DNA from: Diabrotica undecimpunctata
Taxonomy: Eukaryota; Arthropoda; Insecta; Coleoptera; Chrysomelidae
Assembly: GCF_040954645.1 (NCBI RefSeq)
Contig: NC_092804.1
Location: forward strand, 40,205,753-40,269,752
Length of the DNA stretch: 64,000 nucleotides
Direction: 5' to 3'
Part shown: positions 42,401-57,400 of the stretch, in pieces
How the letters are laid out: every line of letters starts with the position of its first letter
Numbering within the stretch: the first letter of the stretch is position 1
Made by a program: the position numbers and the translations under genes
The notes under the pieces: model-generated
What the model was told of the DNA's origin: nothing
The model's input: only the letters and a program-made list of their open reading frames with translations
Databases searched by the model: none

Positions 42401-45400
42401 CATGTCGTCTACAGGTGTGGAAACGTTACATTTTATCGATGGGATTGTAAACACGGACAAATATTTGAATATTTTAGAAGAATCTGTCTTACCGATTATG
42501 GAACATCGTTTAACATCAGCAGAAGAGTTTGTCTTCCAACAGGACGGCGCAGGTTGTCATACCTCAAAAAAGGGTTTAAAATGGATTGAAGACATGGCAT
42601 ACCACTTCTGGAATGGATTTCTAACAGTGCCGACTTGTCCCCGATAGAGACTCTGTGGCGCGAAATGAACAAAACTTTGAGAAAACATCCTGTCAGGTCC
42701 GTCAACGAATTAAAGGAAAAATTGCAAGAAATATGGGATTCGTTTACATTAGAATTTTGTCAGAACTTGGTAAAAGCTATGCCTCGAAGAATTGTGGATG
42801 TCATTAAAAATAAAGGGGATTTAACTCAGTGGTAAACTTTCACATTTTTTTTGTTAATATTACATATTCTATGCGTTTTTTAAATTTATTATTATTCTGT
42901 TTAATCAATAGTTTTCATTATGTTATAGAATATTTTCTATAATTAGGAAATTCAAAAATGTTGTTCGATGCATCAAAACTTTTAAAATTTACGCTGCGCT
43001 TTTATTTTTGTTCTCTAAAATTTAATTTTCTTATCAATCTAACGTTGGGCCAACTGATATGGGAAGGGGCTCGTATATAAATATAAGTCAAGTTGGACGT
43101 CTTTTTTCTTTCTACACGTAATTTGATAGGTAACGTCAAAATAAGGGATCTTTAAATAAAAGTTCTCTGGTCTGTATTTAATTTAAATACAGGCGACGTT
43201 TACTTTAGTATCGCACATTAATAAAGGACGCACAACTGCACATGCCGATAAGTCAAAATAAAGCTGCTTTTATTAAAAGATGACATAAAATACGTCTTCA
43301 ATAATTCTCTATTTATTTTGTTAATCATAGCTTCCTTTGTTAGTCATAGTATGGCACCATCTATTAGTTATATTGCGATTTAAAATGATGACAGAAAAAC
43401 TGTTTTTGAGGTCGTACAGTACAATTTTTTGAAAATTATCTTTTACACAAACCTCCTGATAATAACAAACACATCAAAAAAAGAATCATCTAATTTGGTG
43501 CATTCGTTCTGAAGTGATGTCCGTACAAACATTTCAGCGATTCATTTTTATTAGTATAGATTTATAAAGCAAGAAATGATATTGACTAATTCATCATAAT
43601 ATGTCAAAAAATGCATTACTTACCTTCTACTTTTTTCCTTGCAGTTCTAGCCCTCTTAGGTGGTTGGTATCCATCAGCAGTTTCGAGATCACTTTCTGGC
43701 GAAAACTCGTGATCAGACTTAAAATCTAGAGGAGGTTCGTCTTCTTCGATAACTTCTTCTTCCTCTTCGATTTCTTCATGTTCCTCCTCGCTCGACCCGC
43801 TGCTAGACAGCCACGGACGATGTTCGTCGAAGTGGGGCGCTTTCTTGCCTTTACGTCTCTTCTTCTTGGTCGATTCTTCGACAGGTTCAGGTACGGGAAT
43901 TACTTCTTTAATCTGGTCTTTATTCTTTTTCTTCTTTTTGCTTTCTACTACGACAGGTTCCGGTAACTTCTACACGATAAAAAAAATATGATGAAAAAAA
44001 CGACTGAAAACTAATCTAGAAACAGTTCATTTGAAATCACCAAATATATTAAGTTATGACCTTATTATCTACCAATCATCCATGCTTCAGCGTTAGTCAC
44101 TAAAGCAGAGATTGGTACTCACCTTGTCTCCCTTCTTTTTGCTTTTGAATTTATCCTCTTTAAACTTCGGTTCCGGTTTCTTGGGCTCAACTTGTTCTTT
44201 AATTTTTATTTGAGCCAATCTTCTAGATTGCCTCACATTCGATGCTAGATTCAGGCTCTCGCTAGATATATCAAGACCTGCCAATACTCGCTCTGAAAAA
44301 TTCAAAATTTTATGAACGAAATTGTCGGTATTATGATACTAGATTAACATAAGTAAACAAGTATGCATATAATATCTTATTATTCTAAACTTCAGAAAGT
44401 GTAACCAAATTTCATTCCGAGGGGATAATTCGACTTCTTTCATAAGAATATTAAATATATAATATTAATATAACACTGATGAGAAATACTCAACTTAACC
44501 AAAGAGAAGACTTTATACGTGGAAATAACCCCAGGACAATGGCGAAAGAATAATTCGAAACCAGATTGATTTTTTACTGATAAACGAACGATACAAAAAC
44601 TCCTTAAAATCAGTTAAAGCTTACCCAGGCGCAGATGTCTTTTCAGACCATAACCCTCTAATAGCGCAAATGAGTATTAAACTAAAAAGATTGGAGTAGA
44701 AAAGAAGAGCAAATCAGATAGACGTCAGTCATTTATGTAACCTGGAGGTAAAGGAGAAACTGCAAAAATGTATTAATAATAATTTGAAAATACTTCATGA
44801 AAAAGAAACATCTCAGCCAACGAACAACATAGATAAAAAATGGCAAAACGTAAAAATGGCGATAACAGGTCCTGCGAAGAAAATTCTGACTAAAGAAAAA
44901 CCAACAATAAAGCAAAGGTGGATGACTGATAAGATCCTTCTTCTCATGGACAATCGGAGAATAATGAAAGGAAAAAACGAACAAAGGTATAAACAAATAC
45001 AGAAAGAAATCAAAATAGAAATCAGAATATCAAAAGAAGATTTTTATAAAAGAAAATGTGAAGAAATAGAGCAATTGCAGGCAAAACATGATATTTTTAA
45101 TGTACATAAAAAAGTGAAAGAACTTGCAGGTACACAAAAACGTAAGCAGCCAAATACCCTGTATAATGTCAACGGAAACATAATAACAGAACTAGAAGAA
45201 CAGTTAAAGACATGGAAAAACTATATTGAAGAACTCTTTGCAGATGATAGACAACAATCTGAGCTAAGTAACATACAAGGAGACGAAGGTCCAGAAATAA
45301 CGGAAGAAGAAGTAATGTACGCACTAAAAAGAATGAAAAATGGTAAAGCCCCAGGTCCAGATGAAATACCAACGGAAATCCTTAAACTAATAGAAAAAGA

Positions 45401-48400
45401 CTCGATTCACATTTTAGTCGAACTTTTCAATAGCATTTATACATCAGGAAAAATACCACAAGAATGACTTTTATCCACCTTTGATATTATACCAAAAAAA
45501 GATAAATGTCAAACAATGTAGTGATTACCGTACAATCAGTCTGATGAGCCATGTACTGAAAATATTCCTGAAAATTATACACTCTAGAGTACACAGAAAA
45601 CTGGAAATGGACATTAATAATACCCAGTTTGGATTTCGAAATGGACTCGGAACAAGAGAGGCGTTGTTTGCACTGAACGTTATGTCTCAAAGATGTCTTG
45701 ACATAAATCAAGATGTATTCATGTGTTTCATAGATTACAACAAGGCCTTTGATAAAGTGCGGCATGATCACCTAATCAGACTCCTGACAGAAAAGAATTT
45801 AGATAAACGAGACAACCGACTAATAGCAAATATGTACTACAATCAGAAAGCAGTAGTGAGAGTAGAGAATAATACCACTGAAGAAATTGAAATAAAGCGA
45901 GGTGTGAGACAAGGGTGTATACTGTCACCAACCCTGTTTAATCTCTATTCCGAAGACGTAATGAATAGAACACTCTCTGAGCGATCCGTAGGTATTAAAA
46001 TAAATGGTGTTAGATTAAACAATCTGAGATTTGCCGACGACACCGTTCTGATCGCAGAAATACTTGAAGAGCTACAGACATTGGTGAATAAGATAGCAGA
46101 CTGCAGCGAAGAATATGGACTATCTTTGAACATAAAGAAAACTAAATTTATGGTAATATCGAAATCAACACAAAATGTCCAAAATTTATATTTACACAAT
46201 GAAATTATCGATCGAGTTAGCAAATACAAATATTTAGGCACTTTTATAAATGAAGACAACGATAGCTCAGCAGAAATCAAAATAAGAATAGAAAAAGCCA
46301 GATCCATATTCACTAAAATGAAGAGAGTGTTCTGCGGAAGAGATTTGAGCCTTGAAATGAAACTTCGCCTGATGAGATGTTACGTACTTTCTGTGCTGTT
46401 CTACGGAATGGAGTTATGGACGTTGAAAAAGATTGATACCAAAAAATTAGAGGCATTTGAACTGTGGATGTATCGCAGAATCCTGAGAATATCATGGACC
46501 GAGAGAGTAACAAATGTCGAGGTCTTGAGAAGAATGAATAAAGAAAAGGAAGTCATATTTACGATCAAAAAACGAAAACTGCAATACTTGGGACACATTA
46601 CAAGAGGTGAAAGATATGAACTGCTTCGAATAATTATGCAAGGGAAAATAGCAGAAAAAAGGTCCATAGGAAGAAGACGAAACTCCTGGCTAAAGAATCT
46701 ACGGGAATGGTATAGCTGTAGCAGCAACGAATTGTTTCGGTCAGCAGTTTCTAAAATAAGTATAGCCCTGATGATCGTCAACCTTCGGAACGAAGATGGC
46801 ACTTGAAGAAGAAGATGAGAAATAAATTAAAAAACATATGCAAGTGGAATATTCAGACGCTTCAGGGCAGAATAATATCCAAGATACATATGAAGGTGCT
46901 ATAAACTTGAGGCCAACTAAGGGGTGCCTTCAAGGCACTCCTATTATGAAATACGAGTCGTTGGTGACTCGATTCATAGGCTTAGCAGCCAAGAAATATG
47001 GGTCTATTCGCAGATGATATTGTAATAGTGTGCTAGGGTTTTAACTCCCTAAGTATTTAAACGCAAAATAGTCTTAAAAGATAATATAAATAATTCGTAC
47101 TTAATAAAATGATACATGTTTGATATTTAAAACATTCAATAAGATTATGTGAACTTAAAGTGTAAAGTAATAGAGTACATATGTACAAAGACGGTCATTG
47201 TAGAAATATACATCTTAGAATATTGTTTCACAACGTTAGTGTAGATCGCGGACCTATGCTTATAAATATTGTTTCGATATTAGTGGTGAAATGTACACAA
47301 CGTAATATCAACGAAATAAAGTATCTAGTTAATTAAAATATATTTTGTTATGAGTTTTATTAAGGGCACATTATACCTTCCAATACCACAATAGTGACTA
47401 GTGGAAAATTTCCTTTACTGTTTCGGATCAGATGGGATATTTATGTCCTTCATTACATAGAGAATTTTTGTCTGAAGGAGAATCTCTGTGTGAACCCTTC
47501 TAAAACTAAACTAGTAGCCTTTACTAATAAGAGGAAATATAAATCCCGATAAAACCATTATTAGCCCTTAGCCTAGATAAAGTTTTACCCCTTTTCTGAG
47601 ACATTTACAGAAATTTACGGTTCAACGGTGGAGAAACCTGACGATTGAGAGATGATTTTACAAAGACCCTTAGTTAGAAGAACATTAGAAGAAAGAAACC
47701 AGAAACAACACACATGCGATCATATGCTAGACAAATAAGTCAATCAATAAACACCAAAAATGATGAAAAGGTTGCCAATGTGAGTCCATAATGCTTATAT
47801 ATGGGAAATAAGTCAATACTAACAATCTTAAGTAGTTTTTAGTATTCAATTATGGTAAATTTTGGGCTATCGGTTTCATGGCTTACACTATATGCCCCAT
47901 CATCAGGCCCCGGCACGTTATTTTTATATGTATTAAAAACTACCAGATATCAGATACAGGAAAGCTCTATACACTAAGGTAATCCTGAAAACCACCCCCC
48001 CCCCCTCAAGGAATCCATTCCCTCAAACCCTGAAATGTGTAACTTTTATATTTCATGTATATTATTATGTTAATATGTAGCGAGATGTTTTTTTCCAATA
48101 TATTTATTAATTGTTATAGCTGTTTGGTCAATATTATAAAATTAAAATTTCTGGACGTCCCATACATGAACACAAACGGAATTTATTAACATTTAAACAG
48201 CATTTTGCCCAATATGTTAGGTTGTAATTTTAGTGAAGGTTATGTTATCAGTACTCCTGCCAAACAATACCAAAAGGGCCAAAGTTTGAACGGCTAATAA
48301 TAACAGCTGAAGACAGAAAAGGGTTTTGCAATTGTAGTAGCCAACCTTCATTGAGAAGAGAGCACTTTAAGAAGAAAAATATAACCAGCTATAGTTATCT

Positions 48401-51400
48401 GAAATAAGTATATTGAGGATATCAAGAATTGAGAGAACGATCAACATCGAAATAAAGAGAGAAAAGGAGACGACTCTAGCTGAATATACTTAAAAACAGT
48501 CAGATGACATCTCATCTCTGTTAGAAGGTGAGACTTGAAGAAGGAGAATATTACTGATCCGATCATTCAAATATGATTTACACCTGGTAATCCCACAAGA
48601 CCTTACATAAATAGTATCAAAGTTTAAACTTACTATTTTTATTTTCTGGGTGCCTATTTATCGGTTTCCTTGGTGTAACCACTTTTACTTTCACAGGTTT
48701 GACAGGCGCAGGGGTAGGAGTACTTGTAGAATCATCATCAGTGATGGTAATTGTTGGAGGTTTTTTACTTTTTGGAGCCGGTTTTTTCTTCTTTGGTGCG
48801 GATTTTTTGCTTTTAAGTTCATTCTCTGATATTTCTATGACTTCATCGCTACTACTTATTTGTTGCTCTTTTTTCTGTTCAATGCTTTTTCTTAATTCTA
48901 TATCGACCTGTCTCTTTCCCTGAAATGTTCGTAAAATATAAAAAACAATTTTTACATCCCCTAATATTCAAGATAAAAATACTTTCCACAAACATCATAC
49001 CGAAACATTACATCGACAAGAAATCATTACCCTAACGTCGTTACCTTTACTTTCATCCTCTTGCCGCCTTTAGCTGGAAGTTCTTTTTCTTTTGGACTAT
49101 CATCCCTCCTCCGTTTCCCTCGTAATGTCCGCGTAGATGGAATGACAGGAATAGGCGGCGGAGTAGAGGAATCGTTGTAGTCAAGAGAAAAAGACTGCAA
49201 ATTCACCGGTTTTGCGGGCACAACATTGGATTCATCTTCTGACGCAGCGAGGGGATCTTTAGTTGAAACCGGTAGTTCTGTACTGTCTACTGAATCCGGC
49301 ATTGTAATAATAGAATCAGCTACAGATACTGGAGATGAAACTCTGGAAGAGTTTGTACTGGCTACGCTTTTTGTGTTTTTTAATTTTTTATGAGTGGTAT
49401 CAACATCTGAGTCTGAAAACAAACAGAACTTAACTTGATTAAAGTATATGTTACATTAAATAAGAAGAGTCAGTCCATGTTGTCAATGAATAATCAAATC
49501 AAGTTTTGTAGCATGTTTTTTTACAGTACTAAACCATAATAATCAACTCATCAGGGAATATGCCTTGGTATGATATTTTCGAAGATTTTCACACAATCTT
49601 CGACGTGATTTTATTAATTATTAAGGTGTCAGTTAATGTGGCTTTATAATTGAGTTAACAGCAATTCCCAGACGACATTACAAACCTTTTCCGACACTGC
49701 TTTACACAAAATGGTTTATGCAAGAGCGTACAAATTATGGCAATAATCTGGTATATAAAACTCTGATCAGACCAGTGCTCACATACAGATCAGAAACCTA
49801 GGTACATATTAACAAAATCGAATGAATCACAACTTTGACATATATATATACCGGTTGCAAAAATGGCATTTGGAGGAAACAATACTATTTCAAATTGTAT
49901 CAAGCCTGTGGTAATAAATATAATGTAGTAAAGCTGATAAAACTTGGCAGCTGAGAAAGCTACAAAAAGAGCGGCCAAAAGTATGATATATTGAACAAAT
50001 AGAGAAGGATTTGAGAGATCTCGAAACTAGAAACTGGAGAATGAATGAATGAGGAGGATTAATTGAATAGTCCATTGCTCAATCTGAGTTGTGGAGCCAA
50101 TTATAATGACAGCTGCATGTTTTTTCTTAGACTCATTAGGTTGATAGACTGTTGACTAGTAATTGCAGCAGTAAGCAAAATATAGATACCACTTTAAAAG
50201 ATAAGTTTAATCAGAAAATAACTTCAATGCAGTGAATAATGAAACAAAAAAACAAAAATAAAACAAAACATTGATAATAAGTGATTCAAAAATAAGTATA
50301 GTTAAGAAATATTAACCTTACCTGTGCCATTATTTTCTTTGGTTAGTTTGGGTTTTTTATTAACGGCAGGTGTTACTTCATTTTCTTTTTTCTTTTGCCT
50401 AGTTCTCCTTCCTTTTATGTATACTACTTCAGTGGAAACATCTTTTACTACAGAAGGCTCTGGTTGTGACTCTTGACTCTCATTTGTAGCAGTTGCTACC
50501 TTTTTACTTCTCACGGATCGCAAAGACTTTTTTGGTAATTCCTCAACTTTTTCTGATGGAGGTACTTCGTCTTCTTTATCAACCTCTTTTTTTTCTGCGT
50601 TTTTATTTTCATTATTATTATCGACAGGACTATCTTCCTTTTTAGAAGATTGATCTTTTAATAATTTAGAAACTTTAACGGGTTTAGATATTTCTTCTTT
50701 TTCAGTTTGCTTATTGTCTGTATTATCTTTTTTATTTTTTTCCTCTTCGTCATCTTTTCCACAGATGTAAGCTACTTTCTTTACACAAAGTTCCTCTTCA
50801 ACAGGTACTGAATTGTTATCATTTTCCGTATTTACATTTATTTCTTCTTCTTTATCTGATATTTTGCTACCTTCGTTTTTGTTATGATTTATTTCAAATT
50901 TTTCCTTCTTAACCTCTTCGTTTTTTATTTTTTCCTCTTCGTTAGTACAATTTTTCTCTTTTTCTTGGCAATTCGTTCCAAATCCTACAGTTAAGGATTG
51001 TGGGATAGTGTTTTTTGCAGGTGAACCAAAAAAGAACGAACTTTTCTTAGAATTTTCTTTCGGTGATTTAGCTGCTTCATCATTTGACGTGTTATCTTCA
51101 GAAATTACAGAATCATTAGTACTATTATTGTCAGTCTTACTATTTATTCCTACATCATCCAATTTACAAGGAACTTCTTTATGTTTTTCTATATTGTCTT
51201 TATTTATAACTAAATTAGATTTAATACTGTCATCAGTTTTACTATCATTGCTTTTTTCCACTACTGTTTCATCATTACCAGTTTCACAGTCAGCTCCGTT
51301 ACTTTCACCATAAAAATAAACAACCTCTTCTTCTATTTCCTCTCCTACTATTGGAGAAAGAAAAGCCTCATTGTCAGCTCCTGAACCTTCACCTTTCACG

Positions 51401-54400
51401 ATTACCACTGGATCTATTACTTCTTGTGTTAAAACTACTTTACATTCCATACCTAATCTCATATCTTCATTATCTAGCCTTGGTCTTTTTGCATCACCTT
51501 CTAATAATTCATTGAGATTTTTAATTCTTAAAAGGGGTTTAGACTTTTCTTCAACTTTTTCAGGCTCTTTTGTTTCCTTATCTTTAATAACTTCTTTACT
51601 ATCTTCTTGTGGTTCTTTCTTATTATCTTTCTTATTTTCTACTTCACTTTTATCTTTGATTTCTTTAGTTTCTTCTTGCTCTTCCTTTTTAGTATCTTTC
51701 TGTTGTTCTTTAAGCTCCTCAGAGATCTCTTCTTTCTTTTCTTCTACACTTTCTTTATTACCATTCACTTTTGTAGTGTCTTCATCAGTCTGACCAGTAT
51801 CTATGATTGGTTTTTCTGATAATGAGTTGCTATCTTCATTTACTGCCGAATCTGAACTAATTTTATAGTCACCATCACTTAATTTTGATATAAGAGTCAC
51901 CAAACTCTCTCTATCTCTGCAAAAAATATCAAATTAATTAAAAGTCAGTATGAGAAAATAATAAGTCAATTACTTTGCTATTAGACTCCAGGTTTCATCA
52001 TCAATATCTTCTTTGTATACTCTGATTTGGTAATTATCATCAGATTGAAACCAATAGTTATGTCCAGCTTTATCTCTGCCCAATGGCTGTGATCTCAATT
52101 CGTCTGCAGATAGTTTGTTGATGTCATTTTTAAATTTAACATGATAATCAAACTGCATTTCCAGCAACTCCTAAAAAACAATTATCATATTTGGATATTA
52201 AAAAAAAAACACAACATTCATTTAAATAAGAGATAAAGTAGGAAATTAAACATCACATTTTTAGTGAAACAATACAGAGATAGAGGCAGGCATTAGAAAA
52301 TATTAATGAAATCCGCACTACAGCAGGAAAACTATGAATGTCCAAAGCACATGACAGATATTAGTGGAGAAACCTATGTTTATGAGTGGGTGGTGATAGG
52401 TTAAAAGAGAAGATTGCCTTAAGTTAAATTTAAAATGGGCCTCAGAAAAAATGAATATACTAAAAATATGAAACAGGGGCGAGCTGCCCATATTTTTTAT
52501 ATCTAAAAAATATAAGTATTTACTTTTATTGTTTTAATAAATGATAGAAAGAAACTGAAAAGGCAATAAAATTTAAAAATAAAAACTAAACCAAATTTGA
52601 CTTTTGAGGTTGTATTTGACCAACTTGGTCTTTCATTATTGTCATTGTTTAAAGAGTTAAAAAAGTTTATTTGGATAGGAAGTGCTGCCAAGAATAGTGA
52701 TTAATCTCTGAGCAAACTTTTTCATTTCATTAAAATTCGAAGGCAAACTATCATATAATAATTTCATAATGACATTTATTTTATATTTGAGATTATCTTG
52801 ACAATTAAGAGTAATTTGTAAATACTCGGCACATCTTCAACATCACACTAAACTGGTTTGCATAAATCTTCAGTTTGACAAAAACTTTTTTGGAATTAAT
52901 AAAAACTGCCAATAAATTTATTCCATAGCTCTACTAAAAAGTGTTTCATCTTATCATGATTCTAATTAAAATTTAGACACTTTTTTAGGACAACTTTGTG
53001 GGAATGTTTTCTTTTAATTTGAGAAATTATCTATTGTTTACTCATAAATATGTTCCAAGTGCATGGAATACAGCTAGAGCCAACAATATCATCTATTTGG
53101 GTGCAAATTGACAACAAAGGTCAGATGGTGCTCATTTGCAAGAACACTGATGACCAATTGCAGTCAATTTTTCCTGGAATGACTAGTGAGCAGTTCTCTC
53201 ACTAGTCTTCCAACTCCCTTGGTGGTGGTTTTCCTGGAACATTATTTGGGAGGTATGCTGATCCGAGAATTATTTTTTTTCATACTTACTCCCTCTATGG
53301 ACCTCATCTTTAAGAGTTGTTAAATCTCTGGAATCAAGAATCATTAATCATGTTGTTTGGATATTATATAGGTTTAAAAGGGAAATTCCCAGTGGTTGGC
53401 TGTACACCATAGTTTAAAAAAACTTACAATGAAGTAAAAACTTCTTTTTGTAAAATGGTATAAAATTGTATTACCAAAATTTTTAAAAATGATCCAAAAA
53501 GGATTTATAAATTTTCAGAATGCTTTCGATCCTATCAGATCATTATCAATGAAAAACGTCTATATAGTAGTTGAAACTAGCACATAATAAGGTCAGATTT
53601 GTCAATTAAGGACAACAAACTCAAGGGATGTTACCTTTCAGGGCATAAGGTTCAATTTTTTGAGCTGGGAAATTATATGTTCCCTTAAAAAGTGTAATCC
53701 TTTATCATCAACCTAGTGTCTTGATAATTATAATATTAGTTATATTAGTATAAAATTATATAATTTAAGGGCCATCTGATCTCACTATGTGGCTAGTTCC
53801 AACTACTATATATATATAGATGTTTTTCATTGATGATAATCCGATAGAATCCATTTTGGATACTTTTTAAAAATGTTAATAACAAAATTTTATACCATTT
53901 TACAAAAAGAAGATTTTACTTCATTTTAAGTTTTTTCTATTACACAGGTCATTGAGACTTCAGCGGATCAGCTGTATATAAGCTCTCCACCAATGCCTGA
54001 CACCTCTTATGCCCTCTAAGACGGACACCTCTTCTGACCTTGTCAACACAGGATTCTTGCATCAAAGTCACATTGAATCTTCTCATAGCAACAGTAAGTT
54101 CTGCTGCAGCTGTCTTAATATGTTGAAGGACTCTAATTAGAGCCATTAGGGCTCTGATGATTTTAAAGTATACCTTTTAAGTCTGGTATGCCTCGAAATG
54201 AGCAGCCACTCAATGCTTTGTAGGAGACCTCATTGATCATGTAGACTACAATTTGTGTGTCCTCCAGCTTGAGTATATTATTGGGATCAACTAGATATGT
54301 CTGGTCTCTCCCACAGGCCCTCCATAGTTCCCAGTACCTCAAGGGTCCATTTTTTTTTGTATAGTTGTTAGTACAATCTAACCAAAGAATCCCTGCATTA

Positions 54401-57400
54401 AATGATGTTTTATGGAACTGCAAAAGTTGATTCTGACTTCCAATAGGAGCCTCATCCAGTGCTTGTTACAGTTTGTTGATGATCAGGTCTGTTTGAGCCT
54501 AATCTGGTTGAATATCAGGATGGTGTCTGTGTTCCACCTGGTGGTAGGATTTTGTTTGAATTGTAGGAAGTTTGTTGCATTTAGAAAATTGTTTTATGTT
54601 TGTAAGCTATTACCTAAGACAGTGAAATAACTCTTTTTGAGAATGTTTCACTTGGCACAAAAAATGTTGAATCTTAAAACTAGTGGTTGTAATAAAATGT
54701 TGATAGAAGTTGAAATAAATACCTTAAGAATGCGAACTTTTGATGTCAGCTTTGCTTTCTTATATCCAAACCTTTCAATTTCCCATGCATCCTGGATGTT
54801 AAAATTATGACATACCATTGCTAGGTTTTTCTCCCACTTATCATTCTTCACAGCTTTCTTCACTCTTCTCAGAAGCTTTAGAAAAAGATTGACAAGTTCA
54901 GGATGAACTGAAAAAAATATTCATTGATATTAGAAAATTTATATTTGATAATTTGTTTTATAAATGTTTCAAAAAATTTAATTTACTATTATTAATAGGC
55001 CAAGCTGTTATAGGCGAGAGGCGAATTCCCAAAAGGTGCTTTAGAAGTTATAAATGAAGAACCTTGGATAATAAATAAAGACAATAAATTAGATTAATAA
55101 AAATACTACAGTATTCTTGATTTCCACACATTGGTAGCTTATTAAATAATTTCCGTATTATGCTCATTGATATCTCCATGCCTTAGCAACTTATTTATTT
55201 TTTTTTATATCATTCATTTTCAAAAATTTAAATTGCCAAAATATTGATTACTTTTTACCAAAATGCCATACGAAATAGTTGAATGAAACATGTCAGAATA
55301 AGCATTAAACACAGTGGTTTGAGTCCAAAAAAGTCATATAGAATTCTAAATATGAAAACATAGCTCTTTAGCATACTGGATATCTGGTCTGTGGTAACAT
55401 TCCATTTAACATTTTTGGTTAACATTTACTACCAGAAATTTCATCTTTAGGTGGACTTAAGAAATTTACAAACTCTCTGGTATCTCATGGCAGCTCCTGG
55501 GTTTAGTTTTTGTTGAGAATCATTTTTTAGTGTCCAACTGCTCCTCATAATATGTAACCTTCCTTAGATTTCCTATATCTTGAATGGCATTACCATTAAC
55601 AACAAGTATCAATCTGACTAGCTCACCTGTTGATAGGTCATTTATAAAGATAACAAAGAGGGTAGGATCTTAACACCTTCAATTAACCCTTTAAAGGATC
55701 AGTGGTAGGTTTGTTTACTAGTGTTGCTGGAGATTATTTTTCTAACTTATAAGCAATGAGTATTAGATCTTAAGTACCAACAATACTGTTGTATAGGATG
55801 TTTTATGAAATTACTTAAACAAAACCTGACTAGCATATGCCTGTACTGAGGTGAAGGTTGTTGAGTGGTAAACATGGCTACCAGTGATCATTTGTACAGG
55901 GTACTTTACCTGTGTTAATGTTACGGTAATTTATTCTACTTTTTCATTGGTTTATTCATTGAAATATTGGATAATAACAAGTGTAGTAATGTACCATATA
56001 GAGTGAAGAACTATTTTACTAGAAACATTTTTAACAAACCTAACATAATTTTTTTTTCAATCTTTACAATTGTTATTTTCCATGAATACAAAAATAAATG
56101 GAGGAATAGCATTTTGTGAGAATGTTAGTGTACCTTCTAGTCTTTCATATCATTCATTCAAAATGAGATATTACTTGTAAGTTTTTGCAAAAAGACATTC
56201 TGGGGAATATTGAGACAACCAGTTTTTTTTTCAATGAGTGAAAATACGAAAAGAGAATACCTCTACTGCAAGACAACTGGAAGAGTATGTAAGTAAACAC
56301 CTGGATGATACAGATGATGATAATTGTCAGATTAAGAAGGTAATTCTTACGTAGAAGACAGTATTTCACTAGTACAGTCTTCAGCTGTATAAATATTGCT
56401 TCCAGTTTAATATCAAATATTGCTTTAACATCAAACAAACCTGAGTATCATCAACAAACTCATTCAACTTTGGATTTACAAAGTAGTGTAATGTTTTTCT
56501 ATATACCATTTGAAATAAAAATTTAAATAAATATTTTTCTCTTTTAAAACTTTGTTTTAGTGTGCAGATGTAGCAGTATAAATATATAACAGTAATTTGA
56601 AGGTGAGGATAAATATTCAAAGAATCACTTGTAGCAATATTTACCACCCCATTAAAAATAATTTCTGTTTTTTTCTATCAGGCCATTTATTACCTTCTAT
56701 TTGATTTCACAATTTAAAAAAATTCTGCTCCTTAAATGGTTAAGTAACCTACTTAACATAATTTTTTTTTTATATATTTGGTATTGTCATTAATTATTTT
56801 ACATGTTTAACACATTACATCAGTCAAAAATGAAGTTTTTCATAGAAGAAATACAGTACAGTAAAACCTCGATGTAACGTACTATTTGGGGGGACGAGGT
56901 GTCCGTTAAAACCGAAAGTCCGTTATATAAAAATATGTTTAAAATATGGATGTACACTGCATTTGGATACCTATATACACAAAATACAAACAAAATTCTA
57001 TTTAATTGTTTTCAGACATTCGTCGTGAAGTGACGTTGCTGTTGATATCGACGCGCTTGCTGTCAGTAACCTTGTTTTGAAAAAAGAATCAAGCTTCGTT
57101 TGCACTTTCGATGTTTGCTGTTTTTTTATGATCAACTCTCCAAAATTACGAAAATGCGTAGAGTATAGTTGAATTTCGTTATCTGGCGAATAATCAATAA
57201 ATGTTATTAGATCGTTGAGATGCGATCTTACCTCTGATAACTTCATTTCTGGCAGTGTTATTTTGTCGTCTTCTTCGCTATCTTCACTGCCATCCTCATT
57301 TTTTAGTTTCACAACTTCATCTGCTATTTCACATTCAGTCATGATGTTATACCCAGGGCCACTCTCATCTAATTCTAGCCATTGTAAAACATCTTCCTTA

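Noticed and set aside
51008..51793. Ser/Phe-rich plus-strand frames
   Set aside because: Antisense shadows of the Glu/Lys-rich RSF1 exon 4.
55440..55700. Decayed RT-like string on the minus strand
   Set aside because: Too few conserved residues to define an element; mentioned only in the intron 1 entry.
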